Assembly (NCBI GenBank): GCA_004297465.1
Contig: SCUB01000010.1
Span: forward strand, 186,001-250,000
Reading direction: 5' to 3'
DNA from: Xanthobacteraceae bacterium
Lineage (GTDB): Bacteria; Pseudomonadota; Alphaproteobacteria; Rhizobiales; Xanthobacteraceae
DNA length: 64,000 nt
Under the pieces are notes generated by a model. It had not been told where the DNA came from, did not search any database, and saw nothing but the letters and a program-made list of their open reading frames with translations. Made by a program: the position numbers and the translations under genes. Below are positions 19,152 to 28,579 of the stretch, in pieces; position 1 is the first letter of the stretch, and each line of letters opens with the position of its first letter.

Positions 19152-19766
19152 TCATGGCGCGACAAGCGGCGGCGCGACAAACGGCGATGGATCGTCGCGC
19201 AGCAGCGCATAGAGCAGGTGATCCTGCCAGACGCCGTTGATGCACAGATAGCGCCGCCCCAGGCCCTCCTGCGTGAAGCCGCAGCGTTCCAGCAACCGGA
19301 TCGACGGCGTGTTGGTGGGCAGGCAGGCGGCTTCGATGCGATGCAGGCGCAATTCCTGGAACGCCGCCGGCAGCAGGGCACGCAGCGCCGCCGTCATCAG
19401 TCCCTTGTGGGCGTAAGGCGCGCCGATCCAGTAGCCGAGGTTAGCCGCCTGCACGATGCCGCGCCGTACATTGGCCAGCGTGACGCCGCCGACCAGCGTT
19501 TCCTGCGTGCCGGAAAACACCAGGAACGGATAGGTATGATCGGACTGCATGTCCTCGGCATAGCGCCGCAGCCGGCGCCGGTATCCGGCGTAAGTGAGAT
19601 CGTCGGTCGGCCATATCGGCTCCCACGGCGTCAGGAAATCGCGGCTCTGGGCGCGCAGTCGCGACCAGGCGGGAAAGTCGCTCAAGCGCGGCGAGCGCAG
19701 CAGCATGTTCGCGCCGCGCACCATCAATCCCGGCGGACCATCCGATATCAGGCCAAAGAACGCCAT
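19152..19766 (-). CDS. GNAT N-acetyltransferase (RimJ/RimL type)
   Basis: 204 residues. N-terminal MLLRSPRLSDFPAWSRLR is the usual RimJ/RimL opening. LVGGVTLANVRRGIVQAANL-GYWI leads into the acetyl-CoA loop (PYAHKGLMTAALRALLPAAF), and LHRIEAACLPTNTPSIRLLE is the signature of ribosomal-protein N-terminal acetyltransferases. Catalyses acetyl transfer to an N-terminal amine or small amine; the exact target cannot be told. It lies downstream of the M16 peptidase (77-bp gap) in the same direction, an arrangement common in this group. Confidence 0.9.
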   Translation of the reverse strand: MAFFGLISDGPPGLMVRGANMLLRSPRLSDFPAWSRLRAQSRDFLTPWEPIWPTDDLTYAGYRRRLRRYAEDMQSDHTYPFLVFSGTQETLVGGVTLANVRRGIVQAANLGYWIGAPYAHKGLMTAALRALLPAAFQELRLHRIEAACLPTNTPSIRLLERCGFTQEGLGRRYLCINGVWQDHLLYALLRDDPSPFVAPPLVAP

Positions 19767-19843
19767 CGGCCAAAATCCCAGCCTTCACATGATTTCCGGA
19801 AAGCCGGCAGCTTTCCCTGACACCACCATGCGCAATTCCTGCT

Positions 19844-21112
19844 TCACGCCGCCAGCCTCGTCAGCCCTCCGGCCAGTTCCACGGCACGTTCGAGGTTCTT
19901 GCCGGTGCCAAGCGCGGCAACCGCGGGCCGGCCGCGCGACAGCAGCGCCAGGCCCGCCGCGCGGGTCGATTCCACCGTCACCGCGTCGATCCGCGCGATC
20001 AGCTCGTCGACCGGCAGCGGCCGCCCGTAGGCGACGATGTGGCGCGCCAGCTGCTCGACGCGTGAGCTGCAGCTTTCCAGCGCCATCAGCAGGCCGGCCT
20101 TCATCTGCGCCTTGGCGCGCGCGATCTCGGCTTCGGCGATGGTGTCGAGCGCGCCGGTCATCTCGTCGACGACGACGCGAATCAGCTCCGGCGTGTCCTC
20201 GGCATCGGCGCCGGCATAGAGCCCGAACATCCCGGTGTCGGAATACGGCATGTGGAAGGTGTAGATCGAATAGCACAGGCCGCGCTTCTCGCGGATCTCC
20301 TGGAACAGGCGCGACGACATGCCGCCGCCGAGCACGTTGCTGAACACCTGCGCGCTGAACAGCGTCGGATCGGTCTGCGCCACGCCCTCGAGCGCCAGCG
20401 CGATGTGCGCCTGTTCGAGCTTGCGGCGCACCACCCGCATGCCGCCGCCGAAGGTCGCAGGCTCCGCCGCAACCGCGGCCGGGCCTTTCAGGCTCACCAG
20501 CCGCTGCTCGGCATCGGCGACGATGGCGGCATGCTCCACCGCCCCGGCGGCCGCGACGATAATCGACGGCGAATGGTAGTGGCGGCCGAGATACCCGCCG
20601 AGCGCGGCGCGGTCGAAGCTGCGCAGCGTCTCCGGGGTGCCGAGCAGCGAGCGGCCGATCGGCTGGCCGGGATAGGCGAGGTCCTGCAGATGCTCGAACA
20701 CGGCATCGTCCGGCGTGTCCTGCACGGCGCCGATCTCCTGCACCACGACGCTCTTCTCGCGCTCCAGCTCGCCGGCATCGAAGGTCGGATCGGTGAGAAT
20801 GTCGGACAGCACGTCAAGCGCCAGCGGCACGTCGGCCTTGAGCACGCGCGCGTAATAGGCCGTGGTCTCGGCGCTGGTGGCGGCGTTGAGATCGCCGCCG
20901 ACCGCCTCGATCTCCTCGACGATCTGGCGCGCGCTGCGCCGCGTCGTGCCCTTGAACGCCATGTGCTCGAGCAGATGCGAGATGCCTTGCTCGCCGGCGC
21001 TTTCGTTGCGGCCGCCGGTCTTGACCCAGATGCCGAGCGCGGCCGTTTCGAGATGGGCCATCGAGTCGGTGACAACCGTGAGGCCGGAAGCGAGCCGGGT
21101 GACGTTGACCAT
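19844..21112 (-). CDS. M16 zinc peptidase (PqqL/mitochondrial processing peptidase-like)
   Basis: 422 residues. Inverted zinc motif HLLEH in GISHLLEHMAFKGT, with the distal Glu region in NAATSAETTAYYARVL. A C-terminal M16 domain follows (GGGMSSRLFQEIREKRGLCY). Start 21112 (MVNVTRL) overlaps the thrC stop by one base (TGATG), so translation is probably coupled; the longer frame to 21229 lies inside thrC. This is the single-subunit alphaproteobacterial relative of mitochondrial processing peptidase. Substrates unknown. Confidence 0.93.
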   Translation of the reverse strand: MVNVTRLASGLTVVTDSMAHLETAALGIWVKTGGRNESAGEQGISHLLEHMAFKGTTRRSARQIVEEIEAVGGDLNAATSAETTAYYARVLKADVPLALDVLSDILTDPTFDAGELEREKSVVVQEIGAVQDTPDDAVFEHLQDLAYPGQPIGRSLLGTPETLRSFDRAALGGYLGRHYHSPSIIVAAAGAVEHAAIVADAEQRLVSLKGPAAVAAEPATFGGGMRVVRRKLEQAHIALALEGVAQTDPTLFSAQVFSNVLGGGMSSRLFQEIREKRGLCYSIYTFHMPYSDTGMFGLYAGADAEDTPELIRVVVDEMTGALDTIAEAEIARAKAQMKAGLLMALESCSSRVEQLARHIVAYGRPLPVDELIARIDAVTVESTRAAGLALLSRGRPAVAALGTGKNLERAVELAGGLTRLAA

Positions 21113-22524
21113 CAGGCCACTCCCTGCCGCACGGCGCGGCTGACGTTGCGCACGAAGGTTTCGATCTCGCTCTGGTTCGCCGGCATCACGGTGATGCGCT
21201 CGGGCCGCGTCATCAGGTCGGACAGCCACGCCGGCAACGGCGGCCGCTGCCCGCAGGCGGCTTCCACCGCGTCGGGAAACTTGGCGGCATGCGCGGTCGA
21301 CAGCAGCACCATCGGCACCGGCGGGTTGGCGGTCTCCTTCTCCTCGACGGCGAGCGCGACTGCGGTGTGGGGATCGACCAGGTCGCCGGCCTCGCGCCAG
21401 GCGGCGCGGATCGCGGCGCTGGTTTCCTCCTCGTCGGCGCGGCCGGCGTCGAAATCCTCGCGGATCGCGGCCAGCGCGGCGCCCGGCAGCACGAAGCGGC
21501 CCGACTGCTGCAGCGAGGCCATCAGCGCGCGCACGGTGGCGGCGTCGCGTCCGGTCGCCTCGAACACCAGACGCTCGAAATTCGACGACACCTGGATATC
21601 CATCGACGGCGACGTGGTGGCATGCACGCCGCGCACCTCGTAGATGCCGGTCGAAAGCGTGCGGGCCAGGATGTCGTTGACGTTGGTGGCGATGCGCAGC
21701 CGCCCGATCGAGAGCCCCATGCGCTTGGCGACATAGCCGGCGAAGATGTCGCCGAAATTGCCGGTAGGCACGGTGAAGTCAACGCTGCGCGCCGGCGCGC
21801 CGAGCGCCACGGCGGCGGTGAAGTAGTACACCGTCTGCGCCACGATGCGCGCCCAGTTGATCGAGTTGACGCCCGACAGCGCCACCGCGTCGCGGAAGGC
21901 GTGGTGGTTGAACATCGCCTTCACGATGGCCTGGCAATCGTCGAAATTGCCTTCCACCGCGATCGTGTGGACGTTGGCGTCGGTCGCCGTCGTCATCATG
22001 CGGCGCTGCACCTCGGAGATGCGGCCGCGCGGGAACAGCACGACGAGATCGACACTGTGCAGGCCACGGAACGCCTCGACCGCGGCGCCGCCGGTATCGC
22101 CCGAGGTCGCCACCACGATGGTGTTGCGCTCGCCGCGCTTGGCCAGCACATGATCCATCAGCCGCGCCAGGAGCTGCATGGCGACATCCTTGAACGCCAG
22201 CGTCGGTCCGTGGAACAGCTCCAGCACGAACTGGCGCGGCCCGGCCTGGTCGAGCGGCACCACGGCGGGATGGCGGAAGGTGGCGTAGGCCTCGGTGGCC
22301 ATGCGGGCGAGATCGGCGTCGGAAATCTCGCCGCCGAGGAACGGCCGGATCACCTCGACCGCGACCTCGGCATAGGGACGGCCGAACAGACCGGCGATCG
22401 CCTGCGGCGACAGCCGCGGCCAGCTCTCGGGCACGTAAAGGCCGCCGTCGCGGGCCAGTCCCGTGAGCAGGGTGTCGCAGAAGCCGAGTTCCGGGGCCTC
22501 GCCCCGGGTGGAGACATACCGCAC
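21112..22524 (-). CDS. thrC: Threonine synthase
   Basis: Converts O-phosphohomoserine to threonine; PLP enzyme of the fungal/proteobacterial long type, 470 residues. Landmarks: RYVSTRGEAPELGF, LARDGGLYVPE, the PLP Lys in LAFKDVAMQ and the phosphate-binding ATSGDTGGAAVEAF, plus TGNFGDIFAGYVAKRMG. The start is taken as GTG 22524 because GGAGG lies eight bases before it; an in-frame TTG at 22539 overlaps that site. Its stop overlaps the M16 peptidase start. Confidence 0.96.
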   Translation of the reverse strand: MRYVSTRGEAPELGFCDTLLTGLARDGGLYVPESWPRLSPQAIAGLFGRPYAEVAVEVIRPFLGGEISDADLARMATEAYATFRHPAVVPLDQAGPRQFVLELFHGPTLAFKDVAMQLLARLMDHVLAKRGERNTIVVATSGDTGGAAVEAFRGLHSVDLVVLFPRGRISEVQRRMMTTATDANVHTIAVEGNFDDCQAIVKAMFNHHAFRDAVALSGVNSINWARIVAQTVYYFTAAVALGAPARSVDFTVPTGNFGDIFAGYVAKRMGLSIGRLRIATNVNDILARTLSTGIYEVRGVHATTSPSMDIQVSSNFERLVFEATGRDAATVRALMASLQQSGRFVLPGAALAAIREDFDAGRADEEETSAAIRAAWREAGDLVDPHTAVALAVEEKETANPPVPMVLLSTAHAAKFPDAVEAACGQRPPLPAWLSDLMTRPERITVMPANQSEIETFVRNVSRAVRQGVA

Positions 22525-22667
22525 CGCAAAGTCCTCCAAAGGCCCGCCGATATGGCAAGTCTTTGATTTAAATCGTGATTTAATTCACGCATCAAATCCG
22601 AACGGCACCTTAGAGCAGGTCGCGTCCAAGTGGAAACCGCTTTTTGCGGATGGTTTGGGGCGAAATT

Positions 22668-23411
22668 TCATCTCCTTCCATCCGGGCCGAGCCGCCAGAT
22701 GGCGAACGCGGCGACCACCGCGAACGCCAGCGCAAACCAGATCAGCGCATAGGTCAGATGGTCATCGCGCAGCTGGATGTGAAGCGGACCCGGCTTCGGC
22801 AGGCCACCGGGCGGCGCGGGGGCTTCGAGATCGAGATAGAATGGCGCCACCCGGCCCCAGCCGTGCGCTTCGGCCATCGCCTCGTGATCGCGCACGAACC
22901 ACAGCCTCTTGCCGGCCTGCTCGCGCGGCGTCAGCCAGCCGCGCCGCTCCGGGAAACGCAGGACTCCGATGAGCGTCTGAGGAACGTCGGACGGCGCGGC
23001 CAGGTCCTGCCGCTCCGCGGGGACAAAGCCGCGGTTGACCACCACCGTTTCGCCACCGGCAAGGCGGGCGGGTGCGAACACCCAGGCGCCGACGCCCGGT
23101 ACATCGGGCCGCAGCGGCGATCCCGAGGTGAACACCAGCGCCGAGGCTGCGGCCGGCATGAAGGCGGCCGTGACCGCGACGCGGCGGAATTCATCCCCAC
23201 GCGCGCGCAAGGCCGGCCATTGCGCGGGGGACGGCAACGCGACAGGCTGCGCATGCGCGCGCTCGGCCAGCGCCGCGTTCAGCACCGCCTTCTCGGCCTT
23301 GCGCTGCCATTGCCAGAGGCCGAGGGCGACGAACGCCGCGGCCACGACAAGCGTGAGGACCGCCGGCAGCCAGCGCCCGCCCCCGCGTGCCGCGTTCATG
23401 GCAGCGTTCAT
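22668..23411 (-). CDS. SURF1 family cytochrome oxidase assembly protein
   Basis: 247 residues with two end helices: N-terminal WLPAVLTLVVAAAFVALGLW followed by the SURF1 signature QWQRKAEK, and C-terminal YALIWFALAFAVVAAFAIW. In between are RPDVPGVGAWVFAPARL and VVVNRGFVPAERQ. SURF1 helps insert heme a into subunit I of aa3 oxidase. Its ATG overlaps the DUF983 stop (ATGA), so the two are coupled. Part of the cta operon. Confidence 0.93.
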   Translation of the reverse strand: MNAAMNAARGGGRWLPAVLTLVVAAAFVALGLWQWQRKAEKAVLNAALAERAHAQPVALPSPAQWPALRARGDEFRRVAVTAAFMPAAASALVFTSGSPLRPDVPGVGAWVFAPARLAGGETVVVNRGFVPAERQDLAAPSDVPQTLIGVLRFPERRGWLTPREQAGKRLWFVRDHEAMAEAHGWGRVAPFYLDLEAPAPPGGLPKPGPLHIQLRDDHLTYALIWFALAFAVVAAFAIWRLGPDGRR

Positions 23412-23800
23412 GGCTGCGGGTCGTGGCCGGCGTGGCCGCCCGGAGCGGCCTTGTGATGAAACTGCAGGGCGATCAGCAGCGCCTTGACCGGGCGCAACGG
23501 CAGGAGCGTGGTGGCGAGGATCAGCGGGAACCACAGCATCGCGTGCAGCCAGAACGGCGGCCGGTACAGGATCTCGACCACCAGCGCGCAGGCCACCACC
23601 ACGCCGCCCGCCAGCATGATGACGAACACCGCCGGCCCGTCGCCGCTGTCGATGAAGGCAAAGTCGAGCCCGCACGTCTCGCAGCGCGGGCGCAAGGTAA
23701 GGAAGCCGTCGAACAGCCTGCCCTTGCCGCAGCGCGGACACTTGCAGGTCAGCCCGGCCACGAACGGCGAAACGCTTGCGCGCGGATGCGGGTCGCTCAT
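23408..23800 (-). CDS. DUF983 membrane protein of the cytochrome oxidase operon
   Basis: 130 residues. A zinc-ribbon-like N-terminal part (CKCPRCGKGRLF ... RCETCGLDF) precedes two helices (FVIMLAGGVVVACALVVEIL; LHAMLWFPLILATTLLPLR). DUF983 genes sit almost always between cox3 and surf1 in alphaproteobacteria, implying a part in oxidase assembly or metal handling; the mechanism is unknown. Start 23800 (MSDPHPRA) is chosen where similarity begins. Confidence 0.88.
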   Translation of the reverse strand: MSDPHPRASVSPFVAGLTCKCPRCGKGRLFDGFLTLRPRCETCGLDFAFIDSGDGPAVFVIMLAGGVVVACALVVEILYRPPFWLHAMLWFPLILATTLLPLRPVKALLIALQFHHKAAPGGHAGHDPQP

Positions 23801-23832
23801 GAGTCTGCGATATCGCCTTCGTGGGTCATCCG

Positions 23833-24693
23833 TCAGTGGCCCGCGCCGTGCGCCATGGCGCCGGCGCCGGCGCCCCACACATAGATGCAGGAGAACAGGA
23901 ACAGCCATACCACGTCGACGAAATGCCAGTACCAGGCCGCGAACTCGAAACCGAGATGCTGGTTCGGCTTGAAATGGCCGGCATAGACGCGGATCAGGCA
24001 GACCGTGAGGAAGATGGTGCCGATGATCACATGCGCGCCGTGGAACCCGGTCGCCATGAAGAAGGTGGAGCCGTATATATTGCCGGCGAAGCTGAATGCG
24101 GCGTGGGCGTATTCATAGGCCTGCACGCTGGTGAAGGCGACGCCGAGCACGATGGTGAGGATGAGGCCCCACTTCACGCTGGCGCGGTCGTCGTGGATGA
24201 GCGCGTGGTGCGCCCACGTCACGGTGGTGCCGGAGGTCAGCAGGATCAGCGTGTTGATCAGCGGCAGATGCCACGGATCGAACGTCTCGATGCCCTTGGG
24301 TGGCCACATGCCGCCGAACAGCGCCTCGCGCGTGAACAGATGAGGATCGGCGGGAAACAGCGCGGAATTGAAATAGGCCCAGAACCAGGCCACGAAGAAC
24401 ATCACCTCGGAGACGATGAACAGGATCATGCCGTAGCGGTGATGCAGCTGCACCACGCGGGTGTGGTGGCCCTGATGTTCGGCCTCGCGCACGACATCGC
24501 GCCACCAGCTCATCATGGTGTAGAGGACACCGAGGACGCCGACGCCGAACACCAGCGGCGCGGCGGGAAACATCTCATGCATCCACGAGATGATGCCGAT
24601 CGCCAGAATGAAGGCCGACGCCGCGCCGATCACCGGCCACGGGCTGGGATCGACCAGGTGATAATCGTGATGCTTCGCCTGCCCCGTCGCCAT
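23833..24693 (-). CDS. ctaE: Cytochrome c oxidase subunit III
   Basis: 286-residue, seven-helix core subunit of aa3 oxidase. [18 protein letters not shown] opens the protein; the conserved helix-III region is [20 protein letters not shown], and the C-terminus has [14 protein letters not shown] and [22 protein letters not shown] lies nine bases before ATG 24693 (MATGQAK); 24708 is an alternative. It lies between ctaG and DUF983 in the operon. Confidence 0.96.
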   Translation of the reverse strand: MATGQAKHHDYHLVDPSPWPVIGAASAFILAIGIISWMHEMFPAAPLVFGVGVLGVLYTMMSWWRDVVREAEHQGHHTRVVQLHHRYGMILFIVSEVMFFVAWFWAYFNSALFPADPHLFTREALFGGMWPPKGIETFDPWHLPLINTLILLTSGTTVTWAHHALIHDDRASVKWGLILTIVLGVAFTSVQAYEYAHAAFSFAGNIYGSTFFMATGFHGAHVIIGTIFLTVCLIRVYAGHFKPNQHLGFEFAAWYWHFVDVVWLFLFSCIYVWGAGAGAMAHGAGH

Positions 24694-24749
24694 GTGCGTT
24701 GTCTCCATTCCCGCCGATTGCCGTTCGCCTGTTCAGGCAAGATTCAAGC

Positions 24750-25364
24750 TCATAGATTGCCTTGCGGTCCGCCGCCCTTCGCCGCCACCGGCCGGGCGCT
24801 CTCGCGCATCGGATAGAACGTGTAGGACAGCGTTATAGTGGCAAGATCGTCCTGCTCGCGGTCGGCCGCCAGCGCCGGATCGACGTAGAACACCACCGCC
24901 ATCTCGCGCGTCTCGCCCGGCGCCAGCGTCTGGTCGGTGAAGCAGAAGCAGTTGATCTTCTGGAAATAGGCGCCGGCAGTGAGCGGGGCGACGTTGTAGG
25001 CGGCTTGCGCCGAAATAGTGCGCGGAGCCAGATTGGTCACCGTGTAATAGGCGGTCGCCACCTCGCCGAGCCTGACCTCGATTTCGGTGGCCTCCGGCGT
25101 GAATTTCCACGGCAGGCCGCCGCCGATGTTGGAATCGAAGCGCACCGCGACAGTGCGCAACAACTGGCGCGACGGCCGGCCGACCGCCACCTGCGTCGTG
25201 CCGTTGAAGCCGGTGACGCGGCAGAACCAGCTGTAGAGCGGCACCGCCGCGTAGGAAGCCCCCACCATCAGCGCGACCACCGCGCCGCACGCCGCCGCCA
25301 CCACGGCGTTGCGCCCGAGGCGGAACGACTGGCGGGGGGTGCGGGAGACGGGATCGGCGGTCAT
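24750..25364 (-). CDS. ctaG: Cytochrome c oxidase assembly protein CtaG/Cox11
   Basis: 204 residues. One N-terminal helix ([20 protein letters not shown]), then a periplasmic beta domain with [16 protein letters not shown] and the copper-binding motif [14 protein letters not shown]. Cox11 delivers copper to the CuB site of subunit I. ATG 25364 is used; an in-frame GTG at 25379 is possible. It follows a small CoxF-like gene. Confidence 0.95.
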   Translation of the reverse strand: MTADPVSRTPRQSFRLGRNAVVAAACGAVVALMVGASYAAVPLYSWFCRVTGFNGTTQVAVGRPSRQLLRTVAVRFDSNIGGGLPWKFTPEATEIEVRLGEVATAYYTVTNLAPRTISAQAAYNVAPLTAGAYFQKINCFCFTDQTLAPGETREMAVVFYVDPALAADREQDDLATITLSYTFYPMRESARPVAAKGGGPQGNL

Positions 25365-25384
25365 GGAACCACGGTTCACTCAGG

Positions 25385-25549
25385 CTAGAGGGGACGATGC
25401 AGCAGGCCGGAGCCCTTCATGATGGTCACGGCCCAGAACAGGATGGCGAGCGCGCCGAGCGCGAGCGCGAGCACGACGGAGCGGGCGCGGCGGCGCTGCT
25501 TCTGCTCCACGGTCAGTACGATGCCGGTTTCGTCGTTGCGCTCGTTCAT
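25385..25549 (-). CDS. Small CoxF-like membrane protein
   Basis: 54 residues with one helix (SVVLALALGALAILFWAVTI) after a Lys/Arg-rich stretch (VEQKQRRRARS). A small single-helix gene of this type precedes ctaG in many alphaproteobacterial oxidase operons. It lies 23 bases after ctaD and five bases before the longest ctaG frame. Assigned mostly by size, helix and position. Confidence 0.75.
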   Translation of the reverse strand: MNERNDETGIVLTVEQKQRRRARSVVLALALGALAILFWAVTIMKGSGLLHRPL

Positions 25550-25572
25550 GGCGGTCACAGGTTCATGGGCGA

Positions 25573-27204
25573 TCACAGGATTTTCGGCAGCCGCTCGAAC
25601 TGGTGGAACGGCGGCGGCGACGACAGCGTCCATTCCAGCGTGGTGGCGCCCACCCCCCACGGATTGTCGCCGGCCTTCTGCTTGCGCACGAAGGCATGCA
25701 CGACACCGACGATGAAGATCAGCACGCCGCACGCCGAAATGTAGGAACCGATCGACGACACGTAGTTCCAGCCTGCGAAGGCGTCGGGATAGTCGACATA
25801 ACGGCGCGGCATGCCCGACAGGCCAAGGAAATGCTGGGGGAAGAACACCATGTTGACGCCGATGAACGTCACCCAGAAATGCAGCTTGGCGATGAACTCG
25901 GAATACATGTAGCCCGACATCTTCGGAAACCAGTAGTACCAGGCCGCGAAGATGCCGAAGGTGGCGCCGAGCGACATCGTGTAGTGGAAATGCGCGACCA
26001 CGTAATAGGTGTCCTGCAGCACGCGGTCGACGCCGGCATTGGCCAGCACCACGCCGGTGACGCCGCCCATCGTAAACAGGAAGATGAAGCCGATCGCCCA
26101 CACCATCGGCGCGCGGAACTCGATCGAGCCGCCCCACATGGTGGCGATCCACGAGAAGATCTTTATGCCGGTCGGCACCGCGATCACCATGGTGGCGGCG
26201 GCGAAATAGGCCTGCGCCGTCGCCGACATGCCGACGGTGTACATATGGTGCGCCCACACCACGAAGCCGACGCCGCCGATCGCGACCATGGCGTAGGCCA
26301 TGCCGAGATAGCCGAACACCGGTTTCTTCGAGAACGTCGAGACGATCTGGCTGATCACGCCGAACGCCGGCAGGACGAGGATGTAGACCTCGGGGTGGCC
26401 GAAGAACCAGAACAGGTGCTGGAACAGCACCGGATCGCCACCGCCCTCGGCGGCGAAGAAGGTGGTGCCGAAATTTCGGTCGGTCAGCAGCATGGTGATG
26501 GCGCCCGCCAGCACCGGCAGCGACAACAGGAGCAGGAACACCGTCACCAGGATCGACCACACGAACAGCGGCATCTTGTGCAGCGTCATGCCGGGCGCGC
26601 GCATGTTGAAGATGGTGGTGATGAAGTTGATGGCGCCGAGGATCGAGGCGGCGCCAGCCAGGTGCAGCGACAGGATGGCGAAATCGACCGCCGGCCCCGG
26701 ATGACCCGAGGTCGAAAGCGGCGCATAGACGGTCCAGCCGGCGCCGACCCCGTTGCTGCCCGGCTCGCCCTCGACGAACATCGAGATCACCAGCAGCGAA
26801 ATCGAGGCCGGCAGCAGCCAGAACGAGATGTTGTTCATGCGCGGGAACGCCATGTCCGGCGCGCCGATCATCAGCGGCACCATCCAGTTGCCGAAGCCGC
26901 CGATCAGCGCCGGCATGATCATGAAGAACACCATGATGAGGCCGTGCGCGGTGATGAACACGTTGAACATGTGGGAGTCATGGAAGATCTGCACGCCGGG
27001 ATACTGCAGTTCCATGCGCATCGCCACCGACAGCGTCGCGCCGATGATGCCGGCGCAGATCGCGAAGACCAGGTACATCGTGCCGATGTCCTTGTGGTTC
27101 GTCGAATAGACGAAGCGCCGCCAGCCGGTGGGATGGCCATGCGCCTCATCGGCATGGGCGTGGGTGTGGTCGTGGGGAGTGTGGGCTGTCGGTGAGGTGG
27201 CCAT
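25573..27204 (-). CDS. ctaD: Cytochrome c oxidase subunit I
   Basis: 543 residues, 12 helices. Contains heme a ligands ([29 protein letters not shown]), the CuB and cross-linked Tyr segment ([15 protein letters not shown]), the His-His pair in [12 protein letters not shown] and [12 protein letters not shown]. The catalytic, proton-pumping aa3-type subunit. The His/Asp-rich N-terminus ([17 protein letters not shown]) is longer than usual. Start 27204 is chosen because family sequence begins there; the frame reads further up through ctaC in error. The usual ctaB (heme O synthase) does not follow it. Confidence 0.97.
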   Translation of the reverse strand: MATSPTAHTPHDHTHAHADEAHGHPTGWRRFVYSTNHKDIGTMYLVFAICAGIIGATLSVAMRMELQYPGVQIFHDSHMFNVFITAHGLIMVFFMIMPALIGGFGNWMVPLMIGAPDMAFPRMNNISFWLLPASISLLVISMFVEGEPGSNGVGAGWTVYAPLSTSGHPGPAVDFAILSLHLAGAASILGAINFITTIFNMRAPGMTLHKMPLFVWSILVTVFLLLLSLPVLAGAITMLLTDRNFGTTFFAAEGGGDPVLFQHLFWFFGHPEVYILVLPAFGVISQIVSTFSKKPVFGYLGMAYAMVAIGGVGFVVWAHHMYTVGMSATAQAYFAAATMVIAVPTGIKIFSWIATMWGGSIEFRAPMVWAIGFIFLFTMGGVTGVVLANAGVDRVLQDTYYVVAHFHYTMSLGATFGIFAAWYYWFPKMSGYMYSEFIAKLHFWVTFIGVNMVFFPQHFLGLSGMPRRYVDYPDAFAGWNYVSSIGSYISACGVLIFIVGVVHAFVRKQKAGDNPWGVGATTLEWTLSSPPPFHQFERLPKIL

Positions 27205-27256
27205 GTCCCGCTTTCCTAAAGAACCTGGATCATTGACGCGACGGCGGCGCGCCGGT

Positions 27257-28138
27257 TTATTCGGCCTTGGTGGCTTCAGCCTTGGTAACTTCAGCCTTGG
27301 TAACTTCAGCCTTGGTGACTTCAGCCTTGGCGGCGTAGGCGTTGGCCGGCGCGACGGCGAACTTCTTCTTCGCCTCCTCCACCCAGACGGCGAACTCCTG
27401 ATCGCTGACCACGCGCACGGCGATCGGCATGAAGGCATGATCCCTGCCGCACAATTCCGAGCACTGGCCGTGATAGGTGCCTTCCCTGGTGGCCTTGAAC
27501 CAGGTCTCGTTGAGGCGGCCCGGAATGGCGTCGATCTTGATGCCGAACGAGGGCACCGCGAACGAATGAATCACGTCGGCGCCGGTGGTCTGCACGCGCA
27601 CCACCTTGTTGACCGGCACCACCATCTCGTTGTCGACGCCAAGCAGGCGCGGCTGCTTGCCGCTATCGAGCAGCGAATCGAATTCGAACTTGCCGTGGTC
27701 GGGATAGGCGTAGCTCCAGAACCACTGCTTGCCGGTGGCCTTGATGGTGAGATCGGCCTTGGGCGTTTCGAGCTGCATGAACAGCAGGCGGAACGACGGC
27801 ACCGCGATGGCGACCAGGATCAGCACCGGAACCACGGTCCACACCACTTCAAGCAGCGTGTGATGGGTGGTGCGCGAGGGCGTCGGGTTGGCCTTGGCGT
27901 TGAAGCGGACCATCACGATGATCAGCAGGGCCAGCACGAACAGCACGATGGCGGTGATGATGTAGAGCAGGAAGTTGTGGAACCAGACGATGTTGTCCAT
28001 CACCGGCGAGGCGGATTGCTGCAACGTGAACTCCCAGGGCGCCGGCTGGCCCGGTTCGGCCAGCGCCATCCCGCCCATGGCGCCGAACGCGGCCAAGGCC
28101 GCTGCGATCGTGAAACCCCGTGCTGTCAGCCGCGTCAT
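27257..28138 (-). CDS. ctaC: Cytochrome c oxidase subunit II
   Basis: 293 residues. Signal peptide, two helices ([40 protein letters not shown]), aromatic electron-entry region [12 protein letters not shown], and the CuA centre: His in [11 protein letters not shown] and [14 protein letters not shown]. The last 25 or so residues are a low-complexity tail of five KAE(V/A)T-type units, beyond the usual end of the family, encoded by 15-bp tandem repeats. First gene of the oxidase operon; a palindrome of FNR type lies about 90 bases upstream. Confidence 0.96.
   Translation of the reverse strand: MTRLTARGFTIAAALAAFGAMGGMALAEPGQPAPWEFTLQQSASPVMDNIVWFHNFLLYIITAIVLFVLALLIIVMVRFNAKANPTPSRTTHHTLLEVVWTVVPVLILVAIAVPSFRLLFMQLETPKADLTIKATGKQWFWSYAYPDHGKFEFDSLLDSGKQPRLLGVDNEMVVPVNKVVRVQTTGADVIHSFAVPSFGIKIDAIPGRLNETWFKATREGTYHGQCSELCGRDHAFMPIAVRVVSDQEFAVWVEEAKKKFAVAPANAYAAKAEVTKAEVTKAEVTKAEATKAE
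27264..27323 (-). repeat. 15-bp tandem repeat encoding the CtaC tail
   Basis: Four near-identical 15-bp units (on the plus strand GCCTTGGTRRCTTCA, with one-base variants) plus a partial fifth encode KAEVT-like pentapeptides at the C-terminus of subunit II. The unit is a multiple of three, so copy-number change would lengthen or shorten the tail without a frameshift. Confidence 0.85.
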
Positions 28139-28219
28139 GGTCGGTCACGCTCCCTTGAGCCACTTACCGGCGGCGGTTGTCGTCGACGCCGCCGCCAAAT
28201 CAAATTGTGGCCCCTGTCA

Positions 28220-28233
28220 TTGACGTACGTCAA
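28220..28233. promoter_or_regulatory. FNR/DNR-like palindrome upstream of ctaC
   Basis: TTGACGTACGTCAA is a perfect palindrome of the form TTGAC-N4-GTCAA, a variant accepted by some FixK, DNR and NnrR proteins. It lies 82-95 bases before the ctaC start. Repression or activation of the aa3 oxidase operon by a Crp/Fnr protein is plausible. Confidence 0.5.
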
Positions 28234-28265
28234 CATGCATGCCCGAAAAGAGTTTTTCCGGACCG

Positions 28266-28295
28266 TAAACAATGCCAGTTTAAACAATGCCAGTT
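28266..28295. repeat. Perfect 15-bp tandem duplication
   Basis: TAAACAATGCCAGTT occurs twice without a gap in the ctaC upstream region. It may be slippage or paired regulator half-sites. Confidence 0.8.
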
Positions 28296-28579
28296 ATTGG
28301 GAGATGGAAACCGGCCGGAGCCGTGGGGGGCGGGCCGATGGTCCGGAAGCTCACGTGCCCGACCCTATCCGCGCCGGCTGCTTGACAGGCGGTCCTGGCG
28401 TTGTAGGCAGGATCAAAGCCGACCGCAGGAAATTGATTCGCAACCCCCACGCATCCTCAAATCCGCCATGACGGCGGCCCATTTGCAGGATCGGGGATGT
28501 GGGGACCGGCGTCCCCAGGGGCCAGGCCAGTTCTGCCGGCCCTCAAACCCGAGCCCTTCAGATTTCAGGATCGCTTCGG

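Larger units (their letters stand above)
28139..28579. other. Promoter region between divergent ctaC and ialB-like genes
   Basis: 441 bases without a supported gene. It holds a 14-bp palindrome (28220-28233) and a perfect 15-bp tandem duplication (28266-28295). An in-frame upstream extension of the IalB-like gene to 28499 is unlikely to be coding. Confidence 0.5.

Noticed and set aside
27128-27400. Plus-strand frame with repeated [10 protein letters not shown] units
   Set aside because: It is the antisense of the KAEVT repeat tail of oxidase subunit II and of ctaD; no ribosome site or family support.
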